Source: Verrucomicrobiales bacterium (GTDB taxonomy: Bacteria > Verrucomicrobiota > Verrucomicrobiia > Limisphaerales > J093). Taken from it: a DNA stretch of 64,000 bases. The DNA is taken from the NCBI GenBank assembly GCA_015075445.1, contig JABTUJ010000005.1, positions 62,001 to 126,000 of the forward strand, given 5' to 3'. A model generated the notes under the pieces. It searched no databases. It worked only from the letters and a program-made list of their open reading frames with translations, and was not told where the DNA came from. A program made the position numbers and the translations under genes. This document shows positions 20,596-30,753 of this stretch, one piece after another (position 1 is the first letter of the stretch; every line of letters begins with the position of its first letter).

Positions 20596-21339
20596 CTACC
20601 ACCAGAACGCGGGATCGCCGGTGGTGCGGATGCTCATTTTGGGGAAAGGGCGCCAATCCACATGGCCGTCGAGGAACACGATGTTGCCGCCGCTCGGTCG
20701 TTTCCCCTGGAGATGCGAGGTGCGGTTGGGTTTGAGCCGGCCATGGAGCACCCAGCCGCCGATGATGTTGTCGAAGTTGTTGGTGCCCTGCGAGAGGGTG
20801 GCGTCCACCGCGAGTTCGCGTTCGCTGGGGGTGGGCAGGAATTCGGTGGTCCGGATCTGAATGGGGGTCGGGGTCATCCGCTCGTTGACGTTGGTGACGA
20901 CGACCCGGGCGGCGCCCTTGAAGGCGAGGACGTAGCCGATCACGCGGAAGTCGCCGGCGAAGTTCCACACGGTGTCGTCGTCGAATTCCGCCTGGCTGGG
21001 GCAAAACAGGATGTGACGTTCGAAGCCCTGCCGCAGCAAGGCGTCGAGCACCTGTTTGTTGACATCCCACGGCCAGGCGCCGCCGGTGAGCGTCGGCAGG
21101 CGGTCATTGTGATCGCCGCCGTACATGTGGCAGGCCAACCCCACCTGCCGGAGGTTGCTGGCACACTTGACGCGTTTGGCGCGTTCCTTCGCCTTGGCGA
21201 GCGCCGGGAGAAGCATGCCCGCCAGGATGGCGATGATGGCGATGACGACCAGCAACTCGATCAAGGTGAAGGCGCGCGGGCGACGGCCGCTCCGTGAACC
21301 GGTGGTGCAGGCTTCCAGCCTGCGGCATCTGCGGTTCAT
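20596..21339 (-). CDS. Type II secretion-type pseudopilin (prepilin N-terminal methylation domain)
   Basis: The 247-residue protein carries the prepilin cleavage/methylation segment [20 protein letters not shown] right after a basic leader (RRPRA), with the conserved Glu at position 5 of the mature form. After the hydrophobic helix comes [20 protein letters not shown], typical of the verrucomicrobial/planctomycete group, and near the C-terminus [16 protein letters not shown], the DG-type motif of that group. These proteins are very numerous in such genomes and their jobs are mostly unknown. I start at ATG 21339, which gives a 23-residue leader; that ATG lies in a dispersed repeat. The gene sits between two genes for secreted proteins on the same strand. 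Confidence 0.82.
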   Translation of the reverse strand: MNRRCRRLEACTTGSRSGRRPRAFTLIELLVVIAIIAILAGMLLPALAKAKERAKRVKCASNLRQVGLACHMYGGDHNDRLPTLTGGAWPWDVNKQVLDALLRQGFERHILFCPSQAEFDDDTVWNFAGDFRVIGYVLAFKGAARVVVTNVNERMTPTPIQIRTTEFLPTPSERELAVDATLSQGTNNFDNIIGGWVLHGRLKPNRTSHLQGKRPSGGNIVFLDGHVDWRPFPKMSIRTTGDPAFWW

Positions 21340-21356
21340 GGCCCCTGGGCAGTTCA
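21332..21356. repeat. Dispersed 25-bp repeat copy containing the pseudopilin start codon
   Basis: Read on the minus strand, this segment contains TGAACTGCCCAGGGGCCA followed by TGAACCG. It matches bases 35913-35937 (plus strand) at 24 of 25 positions; the single difference turns the ATG here into ACG there. Just downstream in the pseudopilin leader (21308-21322) is the palindromic CAGGCTTCCAGCCTG element, which resembles the core of the 39-bp repeat. Confidence 0.85.
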
Positions 21357-21455
21357 CGGCGGACCAGGTGGCTCGGCATGAACCGCCCGGCGAGGGCGCG
21401 AGGTCGACGGCGGGGATGCTCGATGGGACGATTGAGCCGTGAGGAGAACGCATGT

Positions 21456-23624
21456 TCAGGGCAAGCTGAGGACACGGTAGAACCGAATCGCCCCGGTGGC
21501 GGCGGTGTCGGAATAGGCCGTCGTCGGGCCGGTGGCACCGCCGGAGGGATAACCGGACACCACTGTGTTCCACTGCTTCAGGTCGGTGGAGGACTCAATC
21601 TGATAGGTGCGGCCGGCGACAGAATTCCAGGAGAAGCGGAAGGTGCCCGGGGGAATGAAGGCGGCACCGGAGAGCGTGACGGGCGGCGGTGGTTCGAGCC
21701 CGACACCGCTCAGGTAGACGTGGGCGACGTTCTCCGGGCTGAGCGTGACGTTCCAGACGGAGACGCTGGCGAGCCGGCCGGTGAAGTTGTGGAACGCGCC
21801 GTTCTGTCGCGAGCCCAGGTTGAGCTCGACGTCGTCGGCGAAGATGCTGCTGAAGAGGGAGTCCACCGCGGTTTCGCCGGTGGCATCGACTCCGTCCACG
21901 TAGATGCGGACCCCGCCGCCGAGGAAGGAGCCATCGTAGGTGAAGGCGACATGGTGCCAGGTGTTGTCGAGGACGACGGCGGGTGAATTGACCTGGAGAT
22001 AATCGCTGCCGAAGGCGTTGATGAGCCAGACATTGAGCCGTCCCGGGCCCGAGCCGTTGGCGCCCGTGCCGACATGGAGTTCCCAGCCGGTGTAATTGTT
22101 GCCCTGGCGCATACGGCCGAGGAGGGTCGAGTCCTGGGCCAGGGGGCCGGCGACCCAGGCCGTGACGGAGAAGGTGTCGGTGGAGTCGAACGCGATGTCC
22201 TGGCCGACGGTGATGTAGCTGGCGCCGTCGAAGGCCGCCGCCTGCCGGGACCACTCGGGGCCAGGGCCGTAACTGGCCGCGGGCACAAACGTGCCCGGGC
22301 TGGAGCCGCGGGCGTCGGCGAGCGTGCCATCCAATGACCAGAAGCTGACCAGGTCCGCGAGGTTCGGCGCCGTGGCGGGTGGAGGCTCGACCACGCTGAG
22401 GTCGAGTTGGGCGTCGTTGGTGACGCCGGCGCGGCTGACTTGCAGCGTGTAGGTCGTGCTGGCGTCAGGTGTCACCTGCACGCGACCTGCCCCGGCGACG
22501 GTGAGGCCCGTGACATCGCCGATGCCGGGTTCCAGCCGGACCTGCGCGCCGGGGTGGACGTTCCAGGCGAGGCTGGTGGGATGGCCGCGGGGCACCTGGA
22601 GTTTCGTGGCGGAGAAGGTGGTGATCAACGGACGGATGCCGACGGTCAGATTCCGGGTGGTGGATTGGGCGCCTTGGGTGGCCGTGAGGGTGTAAGTGGT
22701 TTCCACTTCGGGGGACACGGGGGTCGAGCCCCGGCCGTTGACGGTGAGGCTGGTGACATCGCCGACGCCGGGTTCGAGGGCGAGGGTGACGCCGGGTTCG
22801 ACATTCCAGGCGAGCGTGGTGGGGGTGCCGGCGAAGACAGTGGTGGGGTCGGCGAGGAAGGAGGAGATGAGCACGGGCGGACGAATGCCGTTGGCATGGA
22901 TGTGGGCGATCTGTTCCGGGGTGAGAGCGGCGCGCCACACGGACACTTCATGGAGGCTGCCGGTGTAGGTGTGGTTGGCGCCGTTCTGGCGCGAACCCAG
23001 GTTGAGGTCGACGTCCTCGGCGACGATCGAGCTCACCAGGGAATCCGCCGTGGCTTCGCCGGTGGCGTCGAGGCCGTCGGCGTAAATCTTCACGCCCTGG
23101 GCGAGGGAGGAACCGTCGTAGGTGAAGGCGACGTGGTGCCAGGTCTCGTCCATGACCGTGACGGGGGAGTTCACCTGGATGAAGTCCGTGCCGTAGTTGT
23201 TGATCAGCCACACGTTGAGCAGGCCGCGGGCCGAGCCGCCGGCATCGGTGCCCACATGCAGTTCCCAGCCGGTGTAGCCGCTCCCCTGGCGCATGCGGCC
23301 GAGGAGGGTCGAGTCCTGGGCGAGGGGGCCTTTGACCCAGGCCGTGACCGAGAAGGCCTGGTCGGTGTCAAAGGCGATGCCGCGGCCGGCATTGAGAAAA
23401 CTGCCGTTCGCGAGGACGGCGGCCTGGGTATCGGGCCGGGGTCCCGGTTCGTACGCGGCGGTTCCCACGAACGTGGCGTTGTGTGCGCCGAAACCGTCCG
23501 CGGGATTCCCGTCGAGTCGCCAGAGGCTGACCAGGTGGGCGAAGTCGGGGGCCTGGGCGAGGAGGGCTGCCGGGGCCGCGAGGGTGGCGAGGAGCGCGGG
23601 CAGAGACAGTCGAGGAGTCTTCAT
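21456..23624 (-). CDS. Exported protein with two LamG-type domains
   Basis: The 722-residue product begins with a signal peptide ([20 protein letters not shown], cleavage near LLAQA). Two copies of a concanavalin-like LamG/LamGL domain follow, at about residues 28-240 and 425-640. Both share motifs such as [39 protein letters not shown] and [12 protein letters not shown]. Between them are two Ig-like segments with YTLTATQG and YTLQVS. The C-terminus ends in a fibronectin-like motif ([12 protein letters not shown] ... RFYRVLSLP) common to exported verrucomicrobial proteins. It probably binds carbohydrate at the cell surface (inference). It is the first gene of a seven-gene minus-strand run, facing an AraC regulator across a 180-bp spacer that contains a palindrome. 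Confidence 0.82.
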   Translation of the reverse strand: MKTPRLSLPALLATLAAPAALLAQAPDFAHLVSLWRLDGNPADGFGAHNATFVGTAAYEPGPRPDTQAAVLANGSFLNAGRGIAFDTDQAFSVTAWVKGPLAQDSTLLGRMRQGSGYTGWELHVGTDAGGSARGLLNVWLINNYGTDFIQVNSPVTVMDETWHHVAFTYDGSSLAQGVKIYADGLDATGEATADSLVSSIVAEDVDLNLGSRQNGANHTYTGSLHEVSVWRAALTPEQIAHIHANGIRPPVLISSFLADPTTVFAGTPTTLAWNVEPGVTLALEPGVGDVTSLTVNGRGSTPVSPEVETTYTLTATQGAQSTTRNLTVGIRPLITTFSATKLQVPRGHPTSLAWNVHPGAQVRLEPGIGDVTGLTVAGAGRVQVTPDASTTYTLQVSRAGVTNDAQLDLSVVEPPPATAPNLADLVSFWSLDGTLADARGSSPGTFVPAASYGPGPEWSRQAAAFDGASYITVGQDIAFDSTDTFSVTAWVAGPLAQDSTLLGRMRQGNNYTGWELHVGTGANGSGPGRLNVWLINAFGSDYLQVNSPAVVLDNTWHHVAFTYDGSFLGGGVRIYVDGVDATGETAVDSLFSSIFADDVELNLGSRQNGAFHNFTGRLASVSVWNVTLSPENVAHVYLSGVGLEPPPPVTLSGAAFIPPGTFRFSWNSVAGRTYQIESSTDLKQWNTVVSGYPSGGATGPTTAYSDTAATGAIRFYRVLSLP

Positions 23625-23706
23625 GGGCTTGTTGGTCGCCGTAGCCTAACGCGGGACGTCCGGGTGGCTACGACTCCGTTGACAAAGGCTGATGCTCTTT
23701 TCACAG

Positions 23707-23765
23707 CTCAGGGGTCAGTCCCGACTATTGACACTAGTGGCCAATAGTCGGGACTGACCCCTGAG
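23707..23765. repeat. Perfect 24-bp inverted repeat with 11-nt loop, REP-like
   Basis: Bases 23707-23730 and 23742-23765 are perfect reverse complements, in the divergent spacer between the LamG and AraC genes. The arm contains AGGGGTCAGTC, which also occurs at 59248-59258 in another spacer, so this is a dispersed element rather than an operator unique to this promoter. No T-run follows. Confidence 0.88.
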
Positions 23766-23804
23766 GCGATTGACGGCGGGTCGGGTGCCCAGGATGCTGT
23801 GGGC

Positions 23805-24737
23805 ATGCTGATCCCGCCGCGAACGACCCGGGTGCATTACGAGGATGTGCCGACGCCGAGCGGGGCCTCGTTCGCCCTGCGGGAATTCCGCTGGCCGCAC
23901 TTTCCTTTCAACTGGCACTACCATCCGGAGGTGGAACTCACGCTGATCGTGCAGGGTGCCGGACGTCGCTTTGTGGGCGACTCGGTCGAGGATTTCCGGG
24001 AGGGCGACCTGTGCTTGCTGGGCGCGAACACGCCCCACTGCTGGGCGTCGCATCCCGAAGCCCCACGCGGGGTGCAGTCGCTGGTCATCCAATTCCTGCC
24101 GGCGCTGTGGGGAGACGCTTTCTGGAAGCTGCCGGAGATGCGGGCGATCGGCGGGTTGCTTGAACGGGCCCGGACGGGCCTGGCCATCCGGGGCGAGACA
24201 CGGCGCGCGATTGGGGGGATGATCCTGCAGATGACGCGGGAGCCGTCCGGTTCGTGGCGCCGGTTGAATCTGCTGCTGGCGGCGTTGGGGCGGGTGGCGG
24301 AGAGCGGGGAATGCGTGCCGCTGGCGCAGGCCGGTTACGATGTCGCGGGCCGGCAGGCCGCCAGCCCGCAGTTGGGGCGGGTGCTCGAGTACATCCACCG
24401 GCACCTGGGCGGGGAACTGACCCAGCACGACGCGGCGGCGGTTGCGGGGCTTTCCCCCGCGGCGTTCAGCCAGTTTTTTCGGCGGGCGCTAGGCAAAACC
24501 TACGTGACTTACGTGAACGAGCTGCGGATCCGTCAGGCCTGCCGGGCGCTGATCGAAGGGGACCAGAGCGTGGCGGAGGTGGCCTTTGCGGCGGGCTTCA
24601 ACAACCTCTCGCACTTCAACGCGCAGTTTCGCCGGTTGAAGCGCACGACGCCGCGTGCGTTCCGCGAGGCGTCCCGCCGCGGCGTCAACTTGCGGGATCT
24701 GGATTCGCCCGAGGATTGGCTGGGGGCGTTTCGTTGA
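23805..24737 (+). CDS. AraC family transcriptional regulator
   Basis: The 310-residue protein has an N-terminal cupin sensor (FNWHYHPEVELTLIVQGAG, then DSVEDFREGDLCLLGANTPHCW) and a C-terminal double helix-turn-helix domain. The first HTH is ELTQHDAAAVAGLSPAAFSQ and the second SVAEVAFAAGFNNLSHFNAQ, followed by the family signature FRRLKRTTPRAFRE. The ATG at 23805 has an AGGA 11 bp upstream; a GTG two codons earlier is also possible. Cupin-AraC regulators usually sense sugars. It is divergent to the LamG-to-galK gene run, which makes it the best candidate regulator of that run (inference). Confidence 0.88.
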   Translation: MLIPPRTTRVHYEDVPTPSGASFALREFRWPHFPFNWHYHPEVELTLIVQGAGRRFVGDSVEDFREGDLCLLGANTPHCWASHPEAPRGVQSLVIQFLPALWGDAFWKLPEMRAIGGLLERARTGLAIRGETRRAIGGMILQMTREPSGSWRRLNLLLAALGRVAESGECVPLAQAGYDVAGRQAASPQLGRVLEYIHRHLGGELTQHDAAAVAGLSPAAFSQFFRRALGKTYVTYVNELRIRQACRALIEGDQSVAEVAFAAGFNNLSHFNAQFRRLKRTTPRAFREASRRGVNLRDLDSPEDWLGAFR

Positions 24738-24830
24738 GGGCCCGTGGGGACGGTCCTCGGCACTGACACTGCGGGACGGTGGGAGGCAGCCGCACCTGCG
24801 GTGGGGTGCGCAGCGTAGGAGGGGCGCCGG

Positions 24831-24897
24831 CTTCCCGCGGCGCTTGGTGGGGCGGAAGGTGCAGACGGGACGCCTAAACCACAGGTTCATGGGGAGC
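24831..24897. repeat. Dispersed intergenic repeat, copy 1
   Basis: This segment shares CTTCCCGCGG, GGAAGG, CGGGACGCCT, ACCACAGGT and GGGGAGC, in that order and at nearly equal spacing, with bases 35835-35898. Both copies are in non-coding spacers on the same strand. It occupies part of the 414-bp gap between the AraC and kinase genes. Confidence 0.75.
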
Positions 24898-24906
24898 GTG
24901 CTTCAG

Positions 24907-24985
24907 CCTCATCCCCGATGTTCGTAATCGGCGGAGAATCCAAGACGCAGCGTCCCTCCACCGATTACGAACATCGGGGATGAGG
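24907..24985. repeat. Perfect 25-bp inverted repeat with 29-nt loop
   Basis: Bases 24907-24931 and 24961-24985 are perfect reverse complements. The loop itself contains GACGC/GCGTC and GGAG/CTCC pairs, so the whole unit can fold further. It lies between the AraC and kinase genes. No T-run follows either arm. Confidence 0.88.
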
Positions 24986-25058
24986 AAAGTGACCTGGTTC
25001 CCTGGGATCGGCTCAGGGGCCATGAGTCGGCTTGGATGGATGACCCGTCGGCAATCTC

Positions 25059-25079
25059 CCTTCTGCCTTCTGCCTTCCG
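25059..25079. repeat. Heptanucleotide repeat CCTTCTG x3
   Basis: Three tandem 7-bp units (the last is CCTTCCG) lie 72 bp upstream of the kinase start. On the other strand the unit can be read as GAAGGCA. Confidence 0.75.
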
Positions 25080-25151
25080 GTTCACGGGAAGAATCAGCGT
25101 AACGCTCGCGAGATTCCGCTTCTGAAGGGGAGTAGAAAGGCATAAGACTCG

Positions 25152-27581
25152 ATGAGCACACACGTGAAAGCCGAAACCCGATGTCCGCGTTGCGGCCAGC
25201 CGATCCCGGGCGGTGCGCCCGCCGGGCTGTGTCCAGCCTGTCTCCTGGCGCAGGGCACGGCGACGGATCTCCGCGACACCGCGCCGGCGGCGGGCTTCCA
25301 GCCGCCGCCGATCGCTGAGCTGGCGACGCTGTTTCCCCAGCTCGAGATCCTGCGTCTGCTGGGCGTGGGGGGCATGGGGGCGGTGTACCAGGCACGGCAA
25401 CCGGCGCTGGACCGGTTTGTCGCCCTCAAGATCCTGCCCGCCGGCCGCCCGGGTGGCACGGCGTTTGCCGAGCGTTTCAATCGCGAGGCGCGGGCCCTGG
25501 CCCGGCTGAGCCACCCCCACATCGTGGCGGTGCACGAGTTCGGTCAGGCCGGCACGCTGCACTATTTCCTGATGGAGTTCGTCGATGGCACGAACCTGCG
25601 ACAGCTCGAGCGGGCCGGGCGCCTGTCGCCCCGCGAGGCGTTGCAGATCATCCCGCAGATCTGCGACGCGCTGCAGTACGCCCACGACGAAGGCGTGGTG
25701 CACCGGGACATCAAACCGGAGAACGTGCTCGTGGACCGCAAAGGGCGGGTCAAGATCGCCGACTTCGGCCTCGCGAAGATCATGAGCACGGACCCGGCGG
25801 CGGCGCGGCTGACGGTCGAGGGCCAGGTGATGGGGACACCGCATTACATGGCGCCGGAGCAGTTGGAGCGTCCGCTGGCGGTGGATCATCGGGCGGACAT
25901 CTACTCGCTCGGGGTCGTCTTCTACGAGATGCTCACCGGCGACCTGCCGTTGGGGAAGTTCCCGCCCCCCTCGCGCAAGGTCGAGATGGACGTGCGGCTG
26001 GACGAGGTCGTGTTGCGGGCGCTGGAGAATGATCCCGAGCGGCGCTACCAGCGTGCGAGCGATGTGCGGGAGGGGATTTCCTCCGTGGTTTCGACGGACG
26101 CGCCCTCTCCCCTGCCCGAAGTCGGGAAGGCGAACTCGCCGGGGGCGCAGCAGGCGTCGCGCCGGTGGGCGGTGCCGTGGTTCTCGTGGCTACGCCGAGA
26201 TCGCCGCGCGCCCGTCGGGGAGAAGCGTGGCATCCGGTGGAGCTGGGTGGCCGGTTTGGCTGGGACCACGGCCGTTTTGGCGGTGGGTGTGGTGGCGTGG
26301 CTGGTTTTCCAGCCGAACTGGCTGACGGCGGAGCTGCGCCAGCGGTTGGGGGCGTCGCCGCCGGTGGACAACTTCGCGGAGCCGGACCCGCAGACGGGGA
26401 CGTGGGTGGCGCGGTTGCCCGGTGGAGGCCGCATGGAACTGCTGGCGTTGTCCGACCCGGAATCGGCGCCGGACGGCTGGTGGCGTCCGGACGGCGCGCC
26501 GGCGTCGGACCTGTCGCTGGAAGCGGAGACGTTTGCGCTGGCCAATCCGAGCACGATGCTGCTGAAGCGGTTCGTGCTCGTCTTGCGGGATCTGCCCGAA
26601 GGCGCGTCGGGACCGCAAGCGGAATTTGAGCCGCGGGCGGCCTTTACCTCGGGCGGTCGGGTGTTGCGGGGGGGCCAGCAGGAGCCCGGCGCCTGGCCGT
26701 TTCTGGTCGGGTTCCCGCCGTCGGCGCGACGCGCGACGCTACGGGTGGGCTTGGGTCTGGAACCCTGGCGAACGATCGTGACCCAAAGCGCTACGAATTA
26801 CTACGGCACGCAGCACCGGTTGCCGGACGACCCGCCGTGGACGGTGAATCTCAGCCACGGTGCGGCCGAGGCCCGGGGGGAGGCGCAGATCAGCTATGTC
26901 TTTGGCGACCATGGCAAGGGCTGGGCGCACCGGCTCGTGGCCGTGGATACGCATGCCGTCGAGCATGTTCCGTCCCGGGTGACGGCTACGCCCGCCGACC
27001 GGTTCAAGCTGTACACGGCTGCCTTCCGCGCCTTGCCGCTGGCGGCGGTCAAGGAGTTTCGGATGCAAGTGCGGCGCGTGCACTGGGTCGGGTTCCGCGA
27101 CGTTGTGCTCGAACCGCGCACTCCCCTGGCCCGGCTGAAGCCCGCCCTGTTCGGCCCGGCGTTGGAACGTACCTTCGAGGAATTGGTGGACTTCGACACG
27201 GGTCGCACGGCGGACTTCCCGCCCGGGCAGCCGGGCGAACCGCCCTTCGTCGGTGTGGGCGCGAATGTTCTCTGGGCACAGGAGAACGGCTTTGACGCCG
27301 TGGCTGGCACGGACGAATTGCAGGTGCTGGACATGATCGGGACGAGCCTGACGCCGGCCGAATGGGAGACGCTCAGCCCGGAGGCACTGCGCCAGCGGCT
27401 GATGGAACAGCCCTCGCGGCTGCGCAGTCTCCGCCCGAGCCCAGGGCATGACGGACCGGCGACCTATGGCTTTCGCACCCGCGAAGGCGGCCTCGGGATG
27501 GTGCAGTTGGTCGCCTTGGACCCGGCGCGACCTGCGGTTACGGTGCGGTTCAAAACCCAGAGCGAACGTGAGCGCGAGTGA
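25152..27581 (+). CDS. Serine/threonine protein kinase with zinc ribbon and transmembrane segment
   Basis: The 809-residue protein starts with a CxxC...CxxC zinc ribbon (Cys 11, 14, 27, 30). A Hanks-type kinase domain follows: Gly loop GVGGMGAVYQA at 71-81, catalytic Lys in VALKIL (about residue 93), HRDIKPEN at 184-191, DFG at 204-206 and APEQ after the activation loop. A transmembrane helix lies at about 362-385 (WVAGLAGTTAVLAVGVVAW). The remaining roughly 400 residues are an extracytoplasmic part with no domain I recognise, probably a sensor. This architecture is common in Verrucomicrobia and Planctomycetes. The sigma factor gene overlaps its last 14 bp, so kinase and sigma factor are likely made together and may work together (inference). 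Confidence 0.9.
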   Translation: MSTHVKAETRCPRCGQPIPGGAPAGLCPACLLAQGTATDLRDTAPAAGFQPPPIAELATLFPQLEILRLLGVGGMGAVYQARQPALDRFVALKILPAGRPGGTAFAERFNREARALARLSHPHIVAVHEFGQAGTLHYFLMEFVDGTNLRQLERAGRLSPREALQIIPQICDALQYAHDEGVVHRDIKPENVLVDRKGRVKIADFGLAKIMSTDPAAARLTVEGQVMGTPHYMAPEQLERPLAVDHRADIYSLGVVFYEMLTGDLPLGKFPPPSRKVEMDVRLDEVVLRALENDPERRYQRASDVREGISSVVSTDAPSPLPEVGKANSPGAQQASRRWAVPWFSWLRRDRRAPVGEKRGIRWSWVAGLAGTTAVLAVGVVAWLVFQPNWLTAELRQRLGASPPVDNFAEPDPQTGTWVARLPGGGRMELLALSDPESAPDGWWRPDGAPASDLSLEAETFALANPSTMLLKRFVLVLRDLPEGASGPQAEFEPRAAFTSGGRVLRGGQQEPGAWPFLVGFPPSARRATLRVGLGLEPWRTIVTQSATNYYGTQHRLPDDPPWTVNLSHGAAEARGEAQISYVFGDHGKGWAHRLVAVDTHAVEHVPSRVTATPADRFKLYTAAFRALPLAAVKEFRMQVRRVHWVGFRDVVLEPRTPLARLKPALFGPALERTFEELVDFDTGRTADFPPGQPGEPPFVGVGANVLWAQENGFDAVAGTDELQVLDMIGTSLTPAEWETLSPEALRQRLMEQPSRLRSLRPSPGHDGPATYGFRTREGGLGMVQLVALDPARPAVTVRFKTQSERERE

Positions 27582-28347
27582 ATCGGAGCCCAAGGCCGGG
27601 AGCGAGGTTGATTCGGAGGCGGGTCCTCCGAAGGGCCGCGAGCGTTTCGTGACCACGCGCTGGACGCTGGTGCTTTCGGCGGGGCGCAGGTCCTCGCCGC
27701 AATCCGACCGGGCGCTGGGTGAGTTGTGCCAGATGTACTGGTATCCCCTGTACGCCTACGTGCGGCGGCGCGGCCATCCGAAGGAGGATGCCGAGGATCT
27801 GACCCAGGCGTTTTTCGAGCGGTTGCTGGCGAAGAACTACCTCGAAGGGCTCCGGGCGGAACGGGGCCGGTTCCGGGCGTTCCTGCTGGCGTCTCTGAAG
27901 CACTTCCTCGCCAACGAATGGGATCGGGCGCAGCGCCAGAAGCGGGGCGGGGGGGCGCTGCATCTGTCGCTCGACTGGCGGGACGCGGAGGCCCGGTACG
28001 ACTTGGATCCCGCGGATCTGGCGAGTCCGGACCGGCTTTACGACCGGGCGTGGGCGCTGGCGCTGCTCGAGCGTGTGGTGGTGCGATTGCGCGAGGAATG
28101 CGTTGCCGAAGGGAAGGCTGCGTTCTTCGAAGCCGTGAAGGAGTGTCTCACGGGGGGCGAGGCAGCGGTGTCGTACCGGGAAGCCGCGAACGGGCTGCAA
28201 TCGAGCGAGGGCGCGCTGCGGGTGGCGGTGCATCGGTTGCGCAAACGCTATCGCGATCTCCTGCGGGAGGAGATCGCGCAAACGCTGGAAGATCCGGCGC
28301 AGGTGTCGGAAGAGCTCCGCTCGCTGCAGGCCGCGCTGGCGGGGTGA
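27568..28347 (+). CDS. ECF-type RNA polymerase sigma factor (kinase-linked group)
   Basis: The 259-residue protein has a sigma-70 region 2 (RALGELCQMYWYPLYAYVRR, PKEDAEDLTQAFFERLL) and a region 4-like C-terminal HTH (VSYREAANGLQSSEGALRVAVHRLRKRYRDLL). FVTTRWTLVLSAG ahead of region 2 is typical of the verrucomicrobial/planctomycete ECF groups that sit beside Ser/Thr kinases. I start at GTG 27568, which overlaps the end of the kinase gene, because no ATG occurs before residue 50 and the acidic N-terminus (ASESEPKAGSEVDSEAG) reads naturally. No anti-sigma factor is encoded nearby, so control by phosphorylation is plausible (inference). Confidence 0.85.
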   Translation: MSASESEPKAGSEVDSEAGPPKGRERFVTTRWTLVLSAGRRSSPQSDRALGELCQMYWYPLYAYVRRRGHPKEDAEDLTQAFFERLLAKNYLEGLRAERGRFRAFLLASLKHFLANEWDRAQRQKRGGGALHLSLDWRDAEARYDLDPADLASPDRLYDRAWALALLERVVVRLREECVAEGKAAFFEAVKECLTGGEAAVSYREAANGLQSSEGALRVAVHRLRKRYRDLLREEIAQTLEDPAQVSEELRSLQAALAG

Positions 28348-28379
28348 GGGGCAGGTCAGGAGGTCGGGTCGGCACTCGC

Positions 28380-28901
28380 CTACTCGTTGAGCCCTCCCGG
28401 GGTGTAGGGGGTGATGGACTGCAAGGCTTGGTAGCGGCGAACGACCGTGGAGGCGGGGCGCAGATGGCGGAAGGCCGGCAGAACCGGGGTCTCGGGCCGG
28501 CCGGGTTCGCCCTCGGCCAACAACTGTTCGAGGAGTTGGAGCAGGGCCTCAACGGGGACGGGTTTCTCGACCAGGGCCCGCACCCCGGTGGCCTCGGCGA
28601 GGGGACGCTGGTTGGGCAGACCCGTGAGGATGACCACGGGCAGGCCGGGGCGTGTCTCGAACAGGCGGTCGAGGGTGGCCCACCCGTTCTTGCCAGGCAT
28701 ATTCAAGTCCAGCAGTGCCAGATCGAGTCCTTCGGGCGCCTGCTGCATGAGTTCGAGCACGGCGGCACCACTCGGGGCGGTGCGCACCTCGTAGCCTTCG
28801 GCGCGAAGCAGGCGGCTGAGGGATTCACGCACCGCGGCGTCATCATCGGCGATCAACACGGTGGGGGGGCGTGGGGTGGATCTTGCGGAGCTCATGGCCA
28901 T
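28380..28901 (-). CDS. Single-receiver response regulator, paralogue A
   Basis: The 173-residue protein has a receiver domain (TVLIADDDAAVRESLSRLLR) with the phospho-acceptor Asp65 in LALLDLNMPG, a Thr in VVILTGLPNQ and the Lys in LVEKPVP. A tail of about 45 residues without a known output domain follows (FRHLRPASTVVRRYQALQSI). It is clearly related to the regulator at 32371-32871: the two share VRESLxxLLRAEGYxV, GWxTLxxL and the length of the tail. Together they flank a histidine kinase/NtrC-type pair. A -24/-12-like sequence lies 85 bp upstream. The gene converges on the sigma factor gene. Confidence 0.88.
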   Translation of the reverse strand: MAMSSARSTPRPPTVLIADDDAAVRESLSRLLRAEGYEVRTAPSGAAVLELMQQAPEGLDLALLDLNMPGKNGWATLDRLFETRPGLPVVILTGLPNQRPLAEATGVRALVEKPVPVEALLQLLEQLLAEGEPGRPETPVLPAFRHLRPASTVVRRYQALQSITPYTPGGLNE

Positions 28902-28985
28902 CTGGCTTGTGTTCGACTAGGCGACGTGGCTGACCTCTGCCCGCTGGGGCACCGAGCCGGCCAGCCGGTTGCGAAGGAACGCAGA

Positions 28986-29001
28986 AGCGGGCGGCGTGCC
29001 A
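28986..29001 (-). promoter_or_regulatory. Candidate sigma-54 promoter (-24/-12) for regulator A
   Basis: Minus-strand TGGCACGCCGCCCGCT matches TGGCACG at the -24 box and has GC at -12 with the required 10 bp between GG and GC; the usual TT before GC is CC. It points toward the regulator starting at 28901. It is identical at 12 of 16 positions to the candidate in front of the paralogous regulator (32237-32252). Confidence 0.45.
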
Positions 29002-29043
29002 GGAGGAGAGCAGCGGCAGTGCTGGCGCGCAGGCAAGGGTAGG

Positions 29044-29113
29044 GAAGGGTGAAGGGCGAAGGGCGAAGGGCGAAGGGCGAAGGGTGAAGGGTGAAGGGCG
29101 AAGGGCGAAGGGC
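29044..29113. repeat. Heptanucleotide repeat GAAGGGC/T, ten units
   Basis: Ten perfect 7-bp units: seven GAAGGGC and three GAAGGGT (29044, 29079 and 29086). The array lies in the 331-bp spacer between regulator A and the NtrC-type gene. Degenerate heptads (CTTCTGC, AATCTTC, ATTCTTC) follow near 29168-29188. No gene is supported in this spacer. Confidence 0.92.
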
Positions 29114-29232
29114 GCTGCCGGCCCCTGCCGGAAGTGCTCAGGGTCGTACCTGACCAGGCTGGATGCCCTTCTGCAATCTTCATTCTTCCCCTTCCGGTAC
29201 CGGTCGGGTGGCGACTGGTGAACACTTGCCGA

Positions 29233-30753
<1,521 letters not shown>

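Noticed and set aside
24907..24985. Rho-independent terminator after the AraC gene
   Set aside because: The stem is strong, but the loop is 29 nt and no T-run follows on either strand.
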